From contig NZ_CP126625.1 in the NCBI RefSeq assembly GCF_030219325.1, positions 186,001-250,000 on the forward strand: a stretch of 64,000 bases of DNA, read 5' to 3'. The notes below the pieces were generated by a model. The model saw nothing but the letters and a program-made list of their open reading frames with translations. It had not been told where the DNA came from and ran no database searches. Below are positions 33,868 to 44,100 of the stretch, piece after piece. The position numbers and the translations under genes are program-made. The stretch is from Geothrix sp. GTDB lineage: Bacteria; Acidobacteriota; Holophagae; Holophagales; Holophagaceae. The first letter of the stretch is position 1; every line of letters begins with the position of its first letter.

Positions 33868-36149
33868 CAGGAGAACCGCAGAGGGGGTGCGATGGGGTGC
33901 TCCGCGAAGGTCATCTCGGCAAGGGAGAGGTGGAAGGCCAGGGTGGATTCCGCGCCCTGGTTCTCGCTGACCCGGTCCTCGTGGAGGCCGTCGCTGCAGC
34001 CGCCGCTGCTGGAGTCGTAGAGGGGCACGCCCAGGTCGTTGCGGCCCAGGAACCACTCGAAGGCCCGCTTGGCTTCGTGGGACCAGGCGTCATCCCGGGT
34101 CGCCCGGAAGGCCTCGAGGCAGGCGGAGACCATGGCCTGCGCCTCCACCGGCTGCTGGTCGAAGTCGGCCCGGGCGCCGTCCCGCGCGTAGAAACCGTTG
34201 CTGCCGATGGGCCGGAAGTGGCCGGCCTGGGTCCGCTGCAGGGAGGCGAGCCAGCGGAGGGACTGCAGGCCGATGTCGAGGGCCTCGGGGTGGGGCATCC
34301 GCTGGCCGCCCAGCAGGAGGGCCTGGCAGAGCCGGGCGTTGTCGTACGAGGCGATGGGTTCGAACCAGGGCCAGTCCGGGGTGGCGCAGGCCTTCCAGAG
34401 GGTCACGAGCCGCTCGGTCAGGCTGCTGCAGGCCGCCAGCACCTGCGGGTGGCCGGGATGGCGCCCCAGGAACTCGTGGATGCCCAGCAAGGTGAAGGCC
34501 CAGGCCCGGGGGGACGAGAATCCTTCCACCGCCGGGAGGCCGCGCTCGAACAGCTGGGCGGCGAGGCGCCGGTGCCCCTCGTTGCGGGAGCGCCCCGCGC
34601 AGGTGCCCAGCGCCCAGAGTGCGCGGGCGTGGCTGTCCTCGCTGCCGGCCTCCTCGAGCCACTGCCGCCCGTGGCTCATGAAGTTGCGGAAGCGGTGGCT
34701 CTCCTGGTTCAGCGCCGCGGAGAGGAAGGCCAGGTAGCTGGTGGCCTGGCGGTCCAGCAGCTCTTCCGGAGGCCGGCCGCCCAGCTCCTCCAGGAGGATG
34801 CAGAGGATCAGGGCGCGGGCGTTGTCGTCAGTGCAGTAGCCTTCGTGGAAGTTCGGGACGTTGAAGATGGCGTGCTGGAAGATGCCGGTGCCGTCGCTCA
34901 TGCGCACGAGGTGATCCAGCCGGAGGGGCGGCAGGTCGTAGGGGCGGCTGGCCAGGGTCCACTGGGCGAAGGCCTTGCGGGGAGCGGCCTTGCGGTCCGC
35001 CCCGGCTCGCTGGAAGGACTCGAGGTAGCGCTGCGCCACCGCCGGCCAGATCATCCCGCGGCCCATCTGGTAGGCCGTTTCGCGTGTGCGTTCCAGGAGC
35101 TTCGGGTCGTCGAGGTAGGCGCAGACGCCCTCCGCGATGGCCTGTGGATCCCGGAAGGGCACCAGGATGCCGCGCCCGTCGGCCAGCAATTCCTGCGCGT
35201 GCCAGTAGGGCGTGGACACCACGGCCTTGCCGGCGCCGAAGACGTAGGCCAACGTGCCCGAGGTGATCTGGGCCTCGTTGAGGTAGGGCGTGAGGTAGAT
35301 GTCCGTGGCGCCGATGAATTCCTTGAGATCCTCCAGCGAGACGAAGCGGTTGTAGAAGATCACGTGCTCCTTGACCCCGCGGGCCTCGGCCAGCCGCTCC
35401 AGGCCCAGGCGGTAGCTTTCGCCGTCGCGGGCGACGAGGTGGGGGTGCGTGGCGCCCAGGACGAGGTAGACCACGTTCGGGTGGCGCTTGACGATGGCGG
35501 GCAGGGCCTCGATGACGGTTTCGATGCCCTTGCCGGGGCCCAGCAGGCCGAAGGTGAGCAGGACCATGCGGCCCTCCACACCCAGCTCGGCCTTGTAGAA
35601 GCTGGAGTCGATGAAGGGCAGGTCGGGGATGCCGTGGGGGATGAGATCCACCTTGGCGTCCGGGATCCCGTACGCATCGCGCAGGATCTCCGCGCCCTTC
35701 TGGGCCATCACCACCAGGCGGTCGCTGCGGCGCGCCAGCTCCTCCATGACCTTCAGCTGGGCCGGGTTCGGATCCCGCAGCACCGTGTGCAGCGTGGTCA
35801 CCACCGGCATCCGGACTTCCTTCAGCAGGGCCAGCAGGTGGCTGCCGGCCGGCCCGCCGTAGATGCCGAACTCATGCTGCACGCAGAGAACGTCCACCTT
35901 GTTGAAGTTCAGGAAATCCGCAGCCCGGCGATAGGAGTCCACATCCTTCTCGTCCAGTTCGAAGCGCACGCGCTCCGGGTACTCATAGGCATCCAGGCGA
36001 TCGTTCACGGCCCCGGCGAAGCACTGGGAGGCGGGGGCCGCTTCGGCCACGGCTTCGCACAGATCATGGGTGAAGGTGGCGATGCCGCAGAGGCGGGGAA
36101 GGAACCCGCCGAGAAAGGCGATGCGCCCCAGTGCCGTGCTGTCGGACAT
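33867..36149 (-). CDS. GT4-like glycosyltransferase fused to an alpha/alpha-barrel domain
   Basis: 760 residues from ATG 36149, preceded by GGGAG. Residues 1-~370 form a GT-B glycosyltransferase: LGGFLPRLCGIATFTHDL near the start, GLLGPGKGIETVIEALP, and the nucleotide-sugar site region TPYWHAQELLADGRGILVPF. Residues ~400-760 contain an all-helical barrel with Trp/His-rich repeats (GYCTDDNARALI, SEDSHARALWALG, WPWFEPIASYDNARL), like the (alpha/alpha)6 domains of glycoside-processing enzymes. No signal peptide, so cytoplasmic. It likely builds or modifies a mannosyl-type oligosaccharide together with the coupled GH130 enzyme. The role of the C-terminal barrel is unknown. Confidence 0.88.
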   Translation of the reverse strand: MSDSTALGRIAFLGGFLPRLCGIATFTHDLCEAVAEAAPASQCFAGAVNDRLDAYEYPERVRFELDEKDVDSYRRAADFLNFNKVDVLCVQHEFGIYGGPAGSHLLALLKEVRMPVVTTLHTVLRDPNPAQLKVMEELARRSDRLVVMAQKGAEILRDAYGIPDAKVDLIPHGIPDLPFIDSSFYKAELGVEGRMVLLTFGLLGPGKGIETVIEALPAIVKRHPNVVYLVLGATHPHLVARDGESYRLGLERLAEARGVKEHVIFYNRFVSLEDLKEFIGATDIYLTPYLNEAQITSGTLAYVFGAGKAVVSTPYWHAQELLADGRGILVPFRDPQAIAEGVCAYLDDPKLLERTRETAYQMGRGMIWPAVAQRYLESFQRAGADRKAAPRKAFAQWTLASRPYDLPPLRLDHLVRMSDGTGIFQHAIFNVPNFHEGYCTDDNARALILCILLEELGGRPPEELLDRQATSYLAFLSAALNQESHRFRNFMSHGRQWLEEAGSEDSHARALWALGTCAGRSRNEGHRRLAAQLFERGLPAVEGFSSPRAWAFTLLGIHEFLGRHPGHPQVLAACSSLTERLVTLWKACATPDWPWFEPIASYDNARLCQALLLGGQRMPHPEALDIGLQSLRWLASLQRTQAGHFRPIGSNGFYARDGARADFDQQPVEAQAMVSACLEAFRATRDDAWSHEAKRAFEWFLGRNDLGVPLYDSSSGGCSDGLHEDRVSENQGAESTLAFHLSLAEMTFAEHPIAPPLRFS

Positions 36150-36399
36150 GTCCACTCCCGGGTGGTTACCAGGCTGGAAGCGCCATGACCTGGACTGGAA
36201 CGGCTCGCCTGATCGCCCAGGCCACCCACCAGGCTGATCCTGCGCCCGAAGGCGCAGGACGCCAAATGAATTCGGAGGCCAGGAGACAACCGGATCCTCG
36301 AGGTCCCCCACGGGATCCTGCCGAGGAAGGAACGATGCGTGTCCATGTGGATTGCGTTCCATGTGCTCACCCCTCTCACGGGCCTGGCACCCACACCGC

Positions 36400-37644
36400 T
36401 CACGGGGTGATCCCGGGGTGCAGGTCCTGGTTCCTCCGATCCACGGAGATCTCGACGGCGATGGCCGCCGCCTGTTCCGCCGCCACCCCCTCGGTCCGGC
36501 GCTCGTACTCCTCCTCCTGGAGGTCGTCCCGGGCGCGCAGGAGCGTGTCGGCGGCCTGTTCCTGCTCCCCGGGCAGGTCCACCCGGAGCTCCTCGATGAG
36601 CATCATGACCGTCGCGGCCACCGGGAGCGCGAGGAGCGCCCCGAGCAGTCCCATCAGCGTCCCGCCGGCCATGAGGGCGAAGAACACCACCGAGGACGGG
36701 AGGCGCAGCGCGTGGCCGTAGATTGTCGGAATGAGGATGCGGCTTTCGAATTCCTGGTAGGCCAGCATCGCCACGAGGACGATGGCTCCGGCGGTGGGGC
36801 TGTGGCTGAGGGCGGCCAGGCCCGCGGGTGCGATCGAGAGAACGGCGCCGACGTAGGGCAGGATGTCGGCGGCGGCGGCGAAGACCGCCAGCGCCATGGC
36901 GTTCTCGACGCCGCAGGCGGTGAGCAGGATGAAGGTGAAGGCGCCGATGAGAAGGCAGGTGATCAGCTGCCCCCGGATGTAGGCGCCGACGATGGTCTCC
37001 AGGTTCAGGATGACCCGCGTGAGCCGGATGTGGTGGCTGCGGGGAACGAGGGCGAAGAGCCCGCCGCGCAGCCGGTCCCGGTCGATCATCATGTAGAGCG
37101 CGAGGAAGAGGGCGCTCAGCCCGTAGGCGGCGACCTGGAAGATGCGGAGGGAGTAGGCGAAGGCCGTGGGCCCGACGGTGTTCCCCGGAGCGCCGTAGCT
37201 GAGGTTCCGCAGCCATTCGGCGAAGGGCGCGCTCAGGTGGTAGTGGGCCAGGCGGTCGGCCAGGGCCGCCCGGAAGGCGGGTTCCCGTTCGAAGAGGGCG
37301 GCCCCCTGCGCCACCATGGACGGGACGGTGAGTGCCACGGCGAGTGTGGCCAGGGTGATGACGCCCGTGAAGACGATCGCGATGCCGAAGCCACGCCGGA
37401 TCCTCCGTTCCTCCAGCCAGAGGACCGTGGGGCTCAGCGTCCCCAGGATGAACAGGGCCACCACCAGCACGAGGATGACGGGCCAGAGGCGGATCAGCAG
37501 CCACAGGGAGAGCAGGATGAGGGCCAGGCTGATGAAGGTGGATGGCGCCACCACGAACCGCACGGTCCTGGGGCCCGGGTCCGCGGGCCGCGGGCCATCC
37601 GCAGGGAGACCGGGGGGAGCGGCGGGAGACCCGAAGAGATTCAT
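36400..37644 (-). CDS. AI-2E family (YdiK/PerM-like) membrane permease
   Basis: 414 residues with about eight transmembrane helices. The family pattern is clear: an N-terminal helix pair (FISLALILLSLWLLIRLWP, LVLVVALFILGTLSP), a long soluble loop, then YMMIDRDRLRGGLFALVP. It continues with AYIRGQLITCLLIGAF, ILPYVGAVLSIAPAGLAAL and FESRILIPTIYGHALRLPSSVV. Members move small solutes or act as Na+/H+ antiporters; the AI-2 link holds for few. The acidic, coiled C-terminal ~60 residues are cytoplasmic. It stands upstream of, and separate from, the glycosyltransferase operon (250-base gap). Confidence 0.9.
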   Translation of the reverse strand: MNLFGSPAAPPGLPADGPRPADPGPRTVRFVVAPSTFISLALILLSLWLLIRLWPVILVLVVALFILGTLSPTVLWLEERRIRRGFGIAIVFTGVITLATLAVALTVPSMVAQGAALFEREPAFRAALADRLAHYHLSAPFAEWLRNLSYGAPGNTVGPTAFAYSLRIFQVAAYGLSALFLALYMMIDRDRLRGGLFALVPRSHHIRLTRVILNLETIVGAYIRGQLITCLLIGAFTFILLTACGVENAMALAVFAAAADILPYVGAVLSIAPAGLAALSHSPTAGAIVLVAMLAYQEFESRILIPTIYGHALRLPSSVVFFALMAGGTLMGLLGALLALPVAATVMMLIEELRVDLPGEQEQAADTLLRARDDLQEEEYERRTEGVAAEQAAAIAVEISVDRRNQDLHPGITP

Positions 37645-38196
37645 GGCGGCTCCAGGGAGGACGGCGGATGGTTCAGTGAGTCAGCGGCACGCCTGGCACG
37701 GCTTCGCCGCGCCCATCAAGCCAAGAGCAGCATCCGTTCCAGGAACCCGGGTGGTGCTAAGGGCCCACGGGTCACCGCTTCCATGAGGGGGAGCGCCCTC
37801 ATCCGGGTGGTCGCCCCCCGGGCATCCATCAAAATGGCGTGGGAGTCCCCTCAATTCGAAGGAACTGCCCCACCCAGGCCATGAGCTTCGGGGCCCTCCC
37901 CACCACCGGGCCTCGCCCAGCTGGAAAGTTCCCAGGGTCTCCCTCCGTATTGAAGGCATCGACCCATCATCCTGATGGGGGCTCCGCGGAAGGCAGGGCG
38001 ATTGATTGAATCCAAGATGTTGATTCAAAAGCCATTGGAGATCTGGCGCGGGACATGCTGATGCCAGTCCAAGGTTCACTTCCAAGGTGAGGCGGAGCCC
38101 GGGGGAAGCGAGCGCCTTCCCACCTCCGGGCGTGTCCCCCCTCCTGCCTCGCGGGGTGAATGACTTGCGCATCAACCCCACTCCATGGAGTCAGAC
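37645..38196. other. Long intergenic region between divergent genes
   Basis: About 550 bases with no credible gene; the 166-codon minus-strand frame at 37681-38181 has no ribosome site or recognisable family. A dyad TTGAATC-9-GATTCAA lies at 38006-38028, with TTGATT direct repeats around it, in a locally AT-richer patch. This is the likeliest operator or promoter region for the small envelope genes to the right. Confidence 0.4.
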
Positions 38197-38490
38197 ATGA
38201 ACGGCAAAGCTCTCGTTCCAGTCCTCTCGATCCTTCTGCTCTCGGCCTGCGTGGTGGCCCCCAACCACCGGGGCGGCCTGGACATCATTCCCATCCTGCC
38301 GACCATCGTGGAAGTCGATTCGGACAACTACTACGCCCACGGCGGCTACCACTATTTCCACACCAATGACCGCTGGTACTACGCGTCCACGCGGGACGGC
38401 GAACGCAGGGAACTGCCCCGCTCCCACTGGCCGCAGGAGACCCGCCATCGCGATGAAGGCCATCACCGCGACGAGGACAATCGCCGGTAG
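38197..38490 (+). CDS. Small putative lipoprotein
   Basis: 97 residues from ATG 38197 with GGAG upstream. MNGKALVPVLSILLLSACVVAP is a lipoprotein signal with the cysteine at 19. The mature part has a Tyr-rich motif (DNYYAHGGYHYFHTNDRWYYAS) and a His/Arg/Asp-rich tail (RHRDEGHHRDEDNRR) that could bind metals. Similar small proteins with a Y-rich xYYxxxG core are common in envelope stress contexts, but I cannot name a family. It starts a run of small envelope genes leading to the Omp85-like protein. Confidence 0.75.
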   Translation: MNGKALVPVLSILLLSACVVAPNHRGGLDIIPILPTIVEVDSDNYYAHGGYHYFHTNDRWYYASTRDGERRELPRSHWPQETRHRDEGHHRDEDNRR

Positions 38491-38580
38491 TCCCGCTTGA
38501 TGCCTGGATGGGTCGGCCCGCTTGACGCGATTCCCCGCGGCGCAGGCGGGCGGCCGTCCACTTTGACGAAGTGAGAGCCC

Positions 38581-38802
38581 GTGAAACCCACTGCCATTTT
38601 CGCCATCGTCCTGATCGCCGCGGGCATCGCCGCCATCGTCTATCAGGGGTTCACCTACACGACCCGGGAGAAGGTCGTGGATCTCGGCCCCGTCCACGTG
38701 CAGGCGGACCGGACCAGGTCCGTGCCCCTGCCGCCCCTGGTGGGAGCCATCGCCATCATGGGTGGCGTCCTGCTCCTGGCGGTGCGTCGCCGGCCCGATT
38801 GA
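38581..38802 (+). CDS. Small two-helix membrane protein (DUF3185-like)
   Basis: 73 residues from a GTG at 38581. Two transmembrane segments (AIFAIVLIAAGIAAIVYQGF and PLVGAIAIMGGVLLLAV) flank a periplasmic loop (TTREKVVDLGPVHVQADRT). The layout resembles DUF3185-type proteins found near stress-response genes; the family call is tentative. It is followed 48 bases later by a DUF3309 gene. Confidence 0.7.
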   Translation: MKPTAIFAIVLIAAGIAAIVYQGFTYTTREKVVDLGPVHVQADRTRSVPLPPLVGAIAIMGGVLLLAVRRRPD

Positions 38803-38850
38803 GCCTGCCCTGGCCAGGGATGCCTGAACCCATCGACAAGGAGAGAACCC

Positions 38851-39006
38851 ATGCTCGGAACCATTCTGATCGTCCTCGTGATCCTGATGCTGGTCGGTGC
38901 GATGCCGCGCTGGCCCCACAGCCGGGACTGGGGCTACTACCCGAGTGGTGGCCTGGGACTGGTGCTGCTCGTGCTGGTCATCCTGCTGCTGCTGGGCCGA
39001 CTCTAG
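38851..39006 (+). CDS. DUF3309 small membrane protein
   Basis: 51 residues, ATG 38851 with AAGGAGA upstream. MLGTILIVLVILMLVGAMP, a short WPHSRDWGYYPSGG turn and LGLVLLVLVILLLLGRL give the typical DUF3309 hairpin of two helices around a W/Y/G-rich loop. The function is unknown; these occur widely in proteobacteria and related phyla. Its stop TAG forms part of the ribosome site of the next gene. Confidence 0.85.
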   Translation: MLGTILIVLVILMLVGAMPRWPHSRDWGYYPSGGLGLVLLVLVILLLLGRL

Positions 39007-39014
39007 GAGCCACC

Positions 39015-40652
39015 TTGAACGGCCTTCGAAGGCTTGGAGCCTGTCTCGCCATGACCCTGGTGAGCCTTGCCGTACCCCTTCGGGCCGCCGCCCGGCCGGC
39101 CAAGCCATGGAGTGCCCTGGAGGCCCGCAAGGCCACCATCGGCAAGATCGACGTGGAGATCGGCGACGTCTTCGACCTCGCCAAACCGGAGGAGGACATC
39201 TGGGTCGGCCGGTTGGCCAACCACCTGCATGCCTCCACCCGGGAGACGGTCATCCGGCGGGTGCTCCTCTTCGCGGAGGGCGAGCCCGTTCGCGAGCGCC
39301 GGATCCGCGAGACCGAGCGCCTGCTCCGCGCCCTCCCCTTCGTGAAGCAGGCCCGGATCGATCCCGTGGTCCAGCCGGATGGCAGCGTGGTGGCCGTGGT
39401 GAAGGTCCGGGATGCCTGGACGACCCAGCTGAACGTGGGCTACACCCATGTCGGCGGTCAACACGCCATGAACCTCGGCCTGGACGAGAAGAACTTCCTC
39501 GGTTCGGGCAAGAGCGTGACCTACGATCTGTCGAAGGACCACGAGCGCAGCACCTGGGGCCTGGCCTATGGAGATCCCCAGCTCTTCGGGAGCCGGTGGA
39601 CGCTCGCGGCGCACACCCAGTACCTCACCGATGGGTTCGTGCGCAGCATCCACCTGGAACGCCCCTTCTACGCCCTGGACACGCCGTGGTCCACCGGGTT
39701 GGCCCTGTCGCAGAGCCACTCCAGCCTCTACCTCTACGACCAGGGCCTCCAGGTGTTCCAGGCCCCCTTCGTCCAGAACGAGGTCCGCCTGTCCGGCGCC
39801 TGGCTGGTGCATGAATCAGAGAACCGGGTCTGGCGGGCCGGCCTGCTCCTGAAACGCCAGGACACCAGCTATGGCCTCATCACCCAGACGAACCCCCTGG
39901 GCACCCTGCCAGCGCCAGTCCTGACCGATCGGCGGCTCCGTGGCGCCGGGGTGACCCTGGCCACCCAGGAGGACGCCTTCGAGGAATTCGAGAACCTGTC
40001 GGGCATGGACAGCCCCGAGGACTACAACCTGGCCTGGACGGGCGATCTGGAACTGGGGAACTACAGCCGCGCCTGCGGGTCCACCATGAATGCCCCCTTC
40101 TTCAAGGTCCAGGTGGCCAAGGGCTGGTCCTCCTCCAGTGAGAACCTCACCCTCCTGACGGCCTCCTGGGATGGCCGGGGGCCCGCCACCGGCCTGGAAG
40201 ACAGCCGCCTGGCCCTCGCCCTGGTGAGGTACCACAAGCTGACCGAGCACCAGATCCTGGCTGGCCTCGTGGCCGTGGACAGGGCCCGGCGCCCGGACCC
40301 CGAACACTGGTACTACCTGGGTGGGGACCAGGGCATGCGCGGCTTCCCCAACCAGCTGCATCCCGGGGACGCCCGCTGGCTGGCTTCTTTCGACTACCGG
40401 CTGCTGACGGAACAGCGCTGGTGGGGTCTCGTGCGGCTGGGGTACAGCGCCTTCGTGGACCTGGGCTCTGTCCGCCGGATCGATGGACAAGGGTGGTCCC
40501 GCACCTACTCCGACGTGGGGATCGGGCTCCGGCTGGGGAACCTCAAGAGCTCCGTGGGCCGCGTGATCCTGCTGAGCGTGGCCGTGCCCCTGAACCGCGA
40601 ACCCTACCAGGCCCGCTGGCAGTTCACCGTCGGCAACGCCATGCGGTTCTGA
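39015..40652 (+). CDS. Omp85/BamA-type outer-membrane protein
   Basis: 545 residues from a TTG at 39015, set by AGGAG directly upstream; there is no ATG in a sensible place. Signal peptide ~1-25. Residues ~40-125 form one or two POTRA domains (REPVRERRIRETERLLRALPFVKQARIDP-type text, split here; VVAVVKVRDAW). The rest is a surface-antigen barrel ending in aromatic F (NAMRF). GGDQGMRGFPNQ carries the RGF motif that marks Omp85 loop 6. It is shorter than BamA and not next to skp or lpx genes, so a TamA-like or accessory role is likelier. It is the last gene of the small-envelope cluster. Confidence 0.85.
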   Translation: MNGLRRLGACLAMTLVSLAVPLRAAARPAKPWSALEARKATIGKIDVEIGDVFDLAKPEEDIWVGRLANHLHASTRETVIRRVLLFAEGEPVRERRIRETERLLRALPFVKQARIDPVVQPDGSVVAVVKVRDAWTTQLNVGYTHVGGQHAMNLGLDEKNFLGSGKSVTYDLSKDHERSTWGLAYGDPQLFGSRWTLAAHTQYLTDGFVRSIHLERPFYALDTPWSTGLALSQSHSSLYLYDQGLQVFQAPFVQNEVRLSGAWLVHESENRVWRAGLLLKRQDTSYGLITQTNPLGTLPAPVLTDRRLRGAGVTLATQEDAFEEFENLSGMDSPEDYNLAWTGDLELGNYSRACGSTMNAPFFKVQVAKGWSSSSENLTLLTASWDGRGPATGLEDSRLALALVRYHKLTEHQILAGLVAVDRARRPDPEHWYYLGGDQGMRGFPNQLHPGDARWLASFDYRLLTEQRWWGLVRLGYSAFVDLGSVRRIDGQGWSRTYSDVGIGLRLGNLKSSVGRVILLSVAVPLNREPYQARWQFTVGNAMRF

Positions 40653-41117
40653 TCCCGACCGGGTGATGGGAGGGCCCAGCCCGCCGGGGCAAGGCCTTCG
40701 AATTGAAGGAAGGTCGCTCCAGAATGATGGACCGATTCCTGGGCATCGGCGGCGGCAGTGAACTTAATTGCCTTTGAGTAAGCTCTTTATGGTTCGGAAC
40801 GGAACGTGCTGCATCTCCTCCGGGAGGATCTCACACCGGAAGGGCGCAGCCTCCATGCCGAGGCTCAGCTTCTCACCCCCGGCCATCGACGCCGCAAGCC
40901 CGATTCCACCCAGAGGTCCACCGGCGTTCTCTTCCCGAGAATGCCAACTTCACTTTCAGCGAAACGATGTGTCCTGCGACACACACTGCAGATACATCCA
41001 CCCCTATTTCCGCGGCGACGGGATTCCATGCGGGATGGGCGTATAAGTAGTCGAGGTGCTGCTTGCATCTTCGGCCTCGCGATCCGCACGTTTTTCGCGG
41101 TTTCCCAGAGGTTGGCC
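40653..41117. other. Intergenic region upstream of the hybrid sensor kinase
   Basis: About 465 bases with no convincing gene. The kinase frame stays open back to 40806, but its upstream part has low-complexity, out-of-family translation. A dyad TGTGTC-CTGC-GACACA lies at 40968-40983 and an AT-richer patch at 40755-40800 (AACTTAATTGCCTTTGAG); either may mark the promoter of the kinase operon. Confidence 0.35.
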
Positions 41118-44100
41118 GTGCCCAAGATTGTCCTCTCTCCCGCCCTTGCGCCGCCTACCCTGGAGGGGGGAGAGGACCTTTCCCGAACCCGCCCGGGGGG
41201 CCTGAAAGCCTCGTCCCGGACCTACGCCACCCTGGCCATGGCGATCCTCCTGGCCGCCCTCCTGATCATCCCGTCCTTCTGGGTGTTCATCCAGGTCAAG
41301 GGGGCCGCCAAGGCTCGCAGGCATGCCTACGAGGTCATCGTCCAGGCGCAGACCCTGCTGACGGCCCTGAGCGATGCCGAAACCAGCCAGCGCGGCTTCG
41401 TGCTGACCGGAGACGAGGCCTTTCTGAGCCCCCATGCAGCCGCTCGAGACGGTGTTCACCGGCAGCTGGACGAGCTTGGCTTGCTTGCCCGAACGGGTGC
41501 GGCCCGCGCCCACCTCGCGGCGCTGAAGCCCCTGGTGGATGCGAAGCTGGCCGAGCTGTCCAGGGTCATCGAGTTGCGCCGCGCCCACCAGGTGAAGGCG
41601 GCGGTGGCGGTCGTGGCGGAAGGCCAGGGCAGGCGCCTGATGGATGCCATCCGGGTCGAAATGGGCGGGTTCCTCCTGATCGAGGATGGCGAGGTGGCGA
41701 AATACGAGGCGGCGCTCCAGTCGAACCTGGCGGCCCTGTTCGTCATCCTGGCCGTGGTCGGCGCCTTCGCCCTGCTCGTGGCCTTCTTCTTCGTCTATGC
41801 CATGCACCGCCAGACGCGGCAGAGGATCAGGGACCTGGTCCATGCGGAGACGCAACACCTGCTTGGCATCCAGGAGGGTACCAACGACCAGCTCCAGCGG
41901 GTCAACGCCATCCTTCAGGCGAGCGAGGAACAGCTTGCGGTCACGCTCAATTCCATCGGGGACGCGGTCATCGCCACCGATGCGGAGGCCCGCGTGAGGA
42001 TTCTCAATCCCGTCGCCGAGCAACTCACCGGCTGGACCCTGGCCGAAGCCAAGGGTCGCCCCCTGGATGACATCTTCCGCATCATCAACCAGGAAAGCCG
42101 CCTGCCCGCGGTGGCTCCGGTCATGGAGACCCTGGCCCGGGGGACGATCCAGGGCCTGGCCAACCACACCCTGCTCATCGGGCGGGACGGTACTGAGCGG
42201 GCCATCGCCGACAGCTGCGCGCCGATCCGCGACCGGGTTGGGCAGGTGGTGGGCGCCGTCCTGGTGTTCCGCAACGTCACCGATGAGTACGCCTCGCAGC
42301 AGGCCCTGCACGACAGCAATGCCATGATCCAGACCATCCTAGGCACCGTGGTGGATGGCATCATCACCATCCATGCCCGGAACGGGGTCATCCAGACCGT
42401 CAACCCGGCCGCGGAGCGGATGTTCGGGTACGCCGCGACCGACCTCATCGGCCAGAGCTTCGGCCGGTTGATCCCCGAGCTCGGGCAGGTCCAGCTCGAC
42501 GGGGCACTGGATCTCTTCCAGGCCAGCGAAGAGGCCCGCGCCCTGGGCTTCGGCCGGGAGGTCGAGGGCCAGCGCAAGGATGGCCAGGTCTTCCCTCTGG
42601 AGATGGCGGTCGGCGAGATGTGGCTGGGCGGCCAGCGCTACTTCACGGGCATCCTCCGGGACATCAGCGCCCGCAAGCAGGTGGAGGCGGCCCTGCTGAA
42701 GGCCGGGGCGCTCCAGAACGCGATCTTCAACAGCGCCAACTTCTCGAGCATCGCCACGGATGCGAAGGGCGTCATCCAGATCTTCAACGTCGGCGCGGAG
42801 CGCATGCTGGGCTACGCGGCGGAAGACGTCCTGAACAAGATCACCCCGGCCGACATCTCGGATCCCGAGGAGCTCATCGAGCGGGCCAGGGCCCTGAGCC
42901 AGGAGCTGGACACCCCGATCACGCCGGGCTTCGAGGCGCTGGTGTTCAAGGCCTCCCGGGGCATCGAGGACATCTATGAGCTGACCTACACCCGGAAGGA
43001 CGGCAGCCGCCTGCCGGCGCTGGTATCGGTGACGGCCCTGCGGGATGCGCAGGGATCCATCATCGGGTACCTGCTCATCGGCACCGACAACACGGCCCGG
43101 ATCCAGATCGAGGCCGAGCGGACCCTGCTGGACGAGGCCCTGCAGGCCAAGAACGCGGAACTGATGAGCGCCCGGATTATCGCCGACAAGGCCAACCTCG
43201 CCAAGTCCGAGTTCCTCTCCAGCATGAGCCACGAGCTGCGCTCGCCCCTCAATGCCATCCTGGGCTTCGCCCAGTTGATGGACTCGGCCTCCCCGGCCGC
43301 GAGCCCGTCGCAGAAGGCCAGCATCGACCGCATTCTCCATGCGGGCTGGTACCTGCTGGAGCTGATCAATGAGATCCTGGATCTGGCGGTCATCGAGTCC
43401 GGCAAGCTCTCCATTTCCGAAGAGCCGGTCTCGCTGGCGGAAGTCATGTTCGATTGCCGGTCCATCATCGAACCCCAGAGCCAGAAGCGCGGCATCAAGC
43501 TGACCTTCCCGGCCTTCGACGCGCCCATCTTCGTGAGGGCCGACCGGGTCCGCCTCAAGCAGGTCCTCATCAACCTCCTGTCCAATGCCATCAAGTACAA
43601 CCGGCCCGGGGGGACGGTGGTGGTGGCCTGCACCTCCACCGTCCAGGGGCGCGTCCGCATCAGCGTCCGGGATACCGGGCAGGGCCTGGCGCCCGACCAG
43701 GTCCGGCAGCTCTTCCAGCCCTTCAACCGCCTCGGCCAGGAACGAAGCGCCGAGGAGGGCACGGGCATCGGCCTGGTGATGAGCAAACTGCTGGTGGAGC
43801 TCATGGGCGGCGCCATCGGCGTGGACAGCAAGGTCGGCACCGGAAGCGTGTTCTGGTACGACCTCAATGCATCCGCGGCCCCTGCAGCTCCCGGTCTTGA
43901 TGACAGCTTCATGGACAAGGCGACGGCGCCGGATGCGGACGTCGGGTCACCCCGCACGGTGCTGTACGTGGAGGACAATCCGGCCAACCTGGAGCTGGTG
44001 TCCCAACTCATCGGACGGCGCCCCGACCTGCGGATGCTCGGCGCGGTGGATGCGATGCAGGGCCTCCAGATGGCCCGCGACCACCAGCCGGACGTCATTC

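Noticed and set aside
37681-38181. 166-codon minus frame in the long intergenic region
   Set aside because: No start signal or domain; composition is that of translated noncoding DNA.
40768-41046. 92-codon plus frame upstream of the hybrid kinase
   Set aside because: Overlaps another open frame of the kinase, no ribosome site and no recognisable family.
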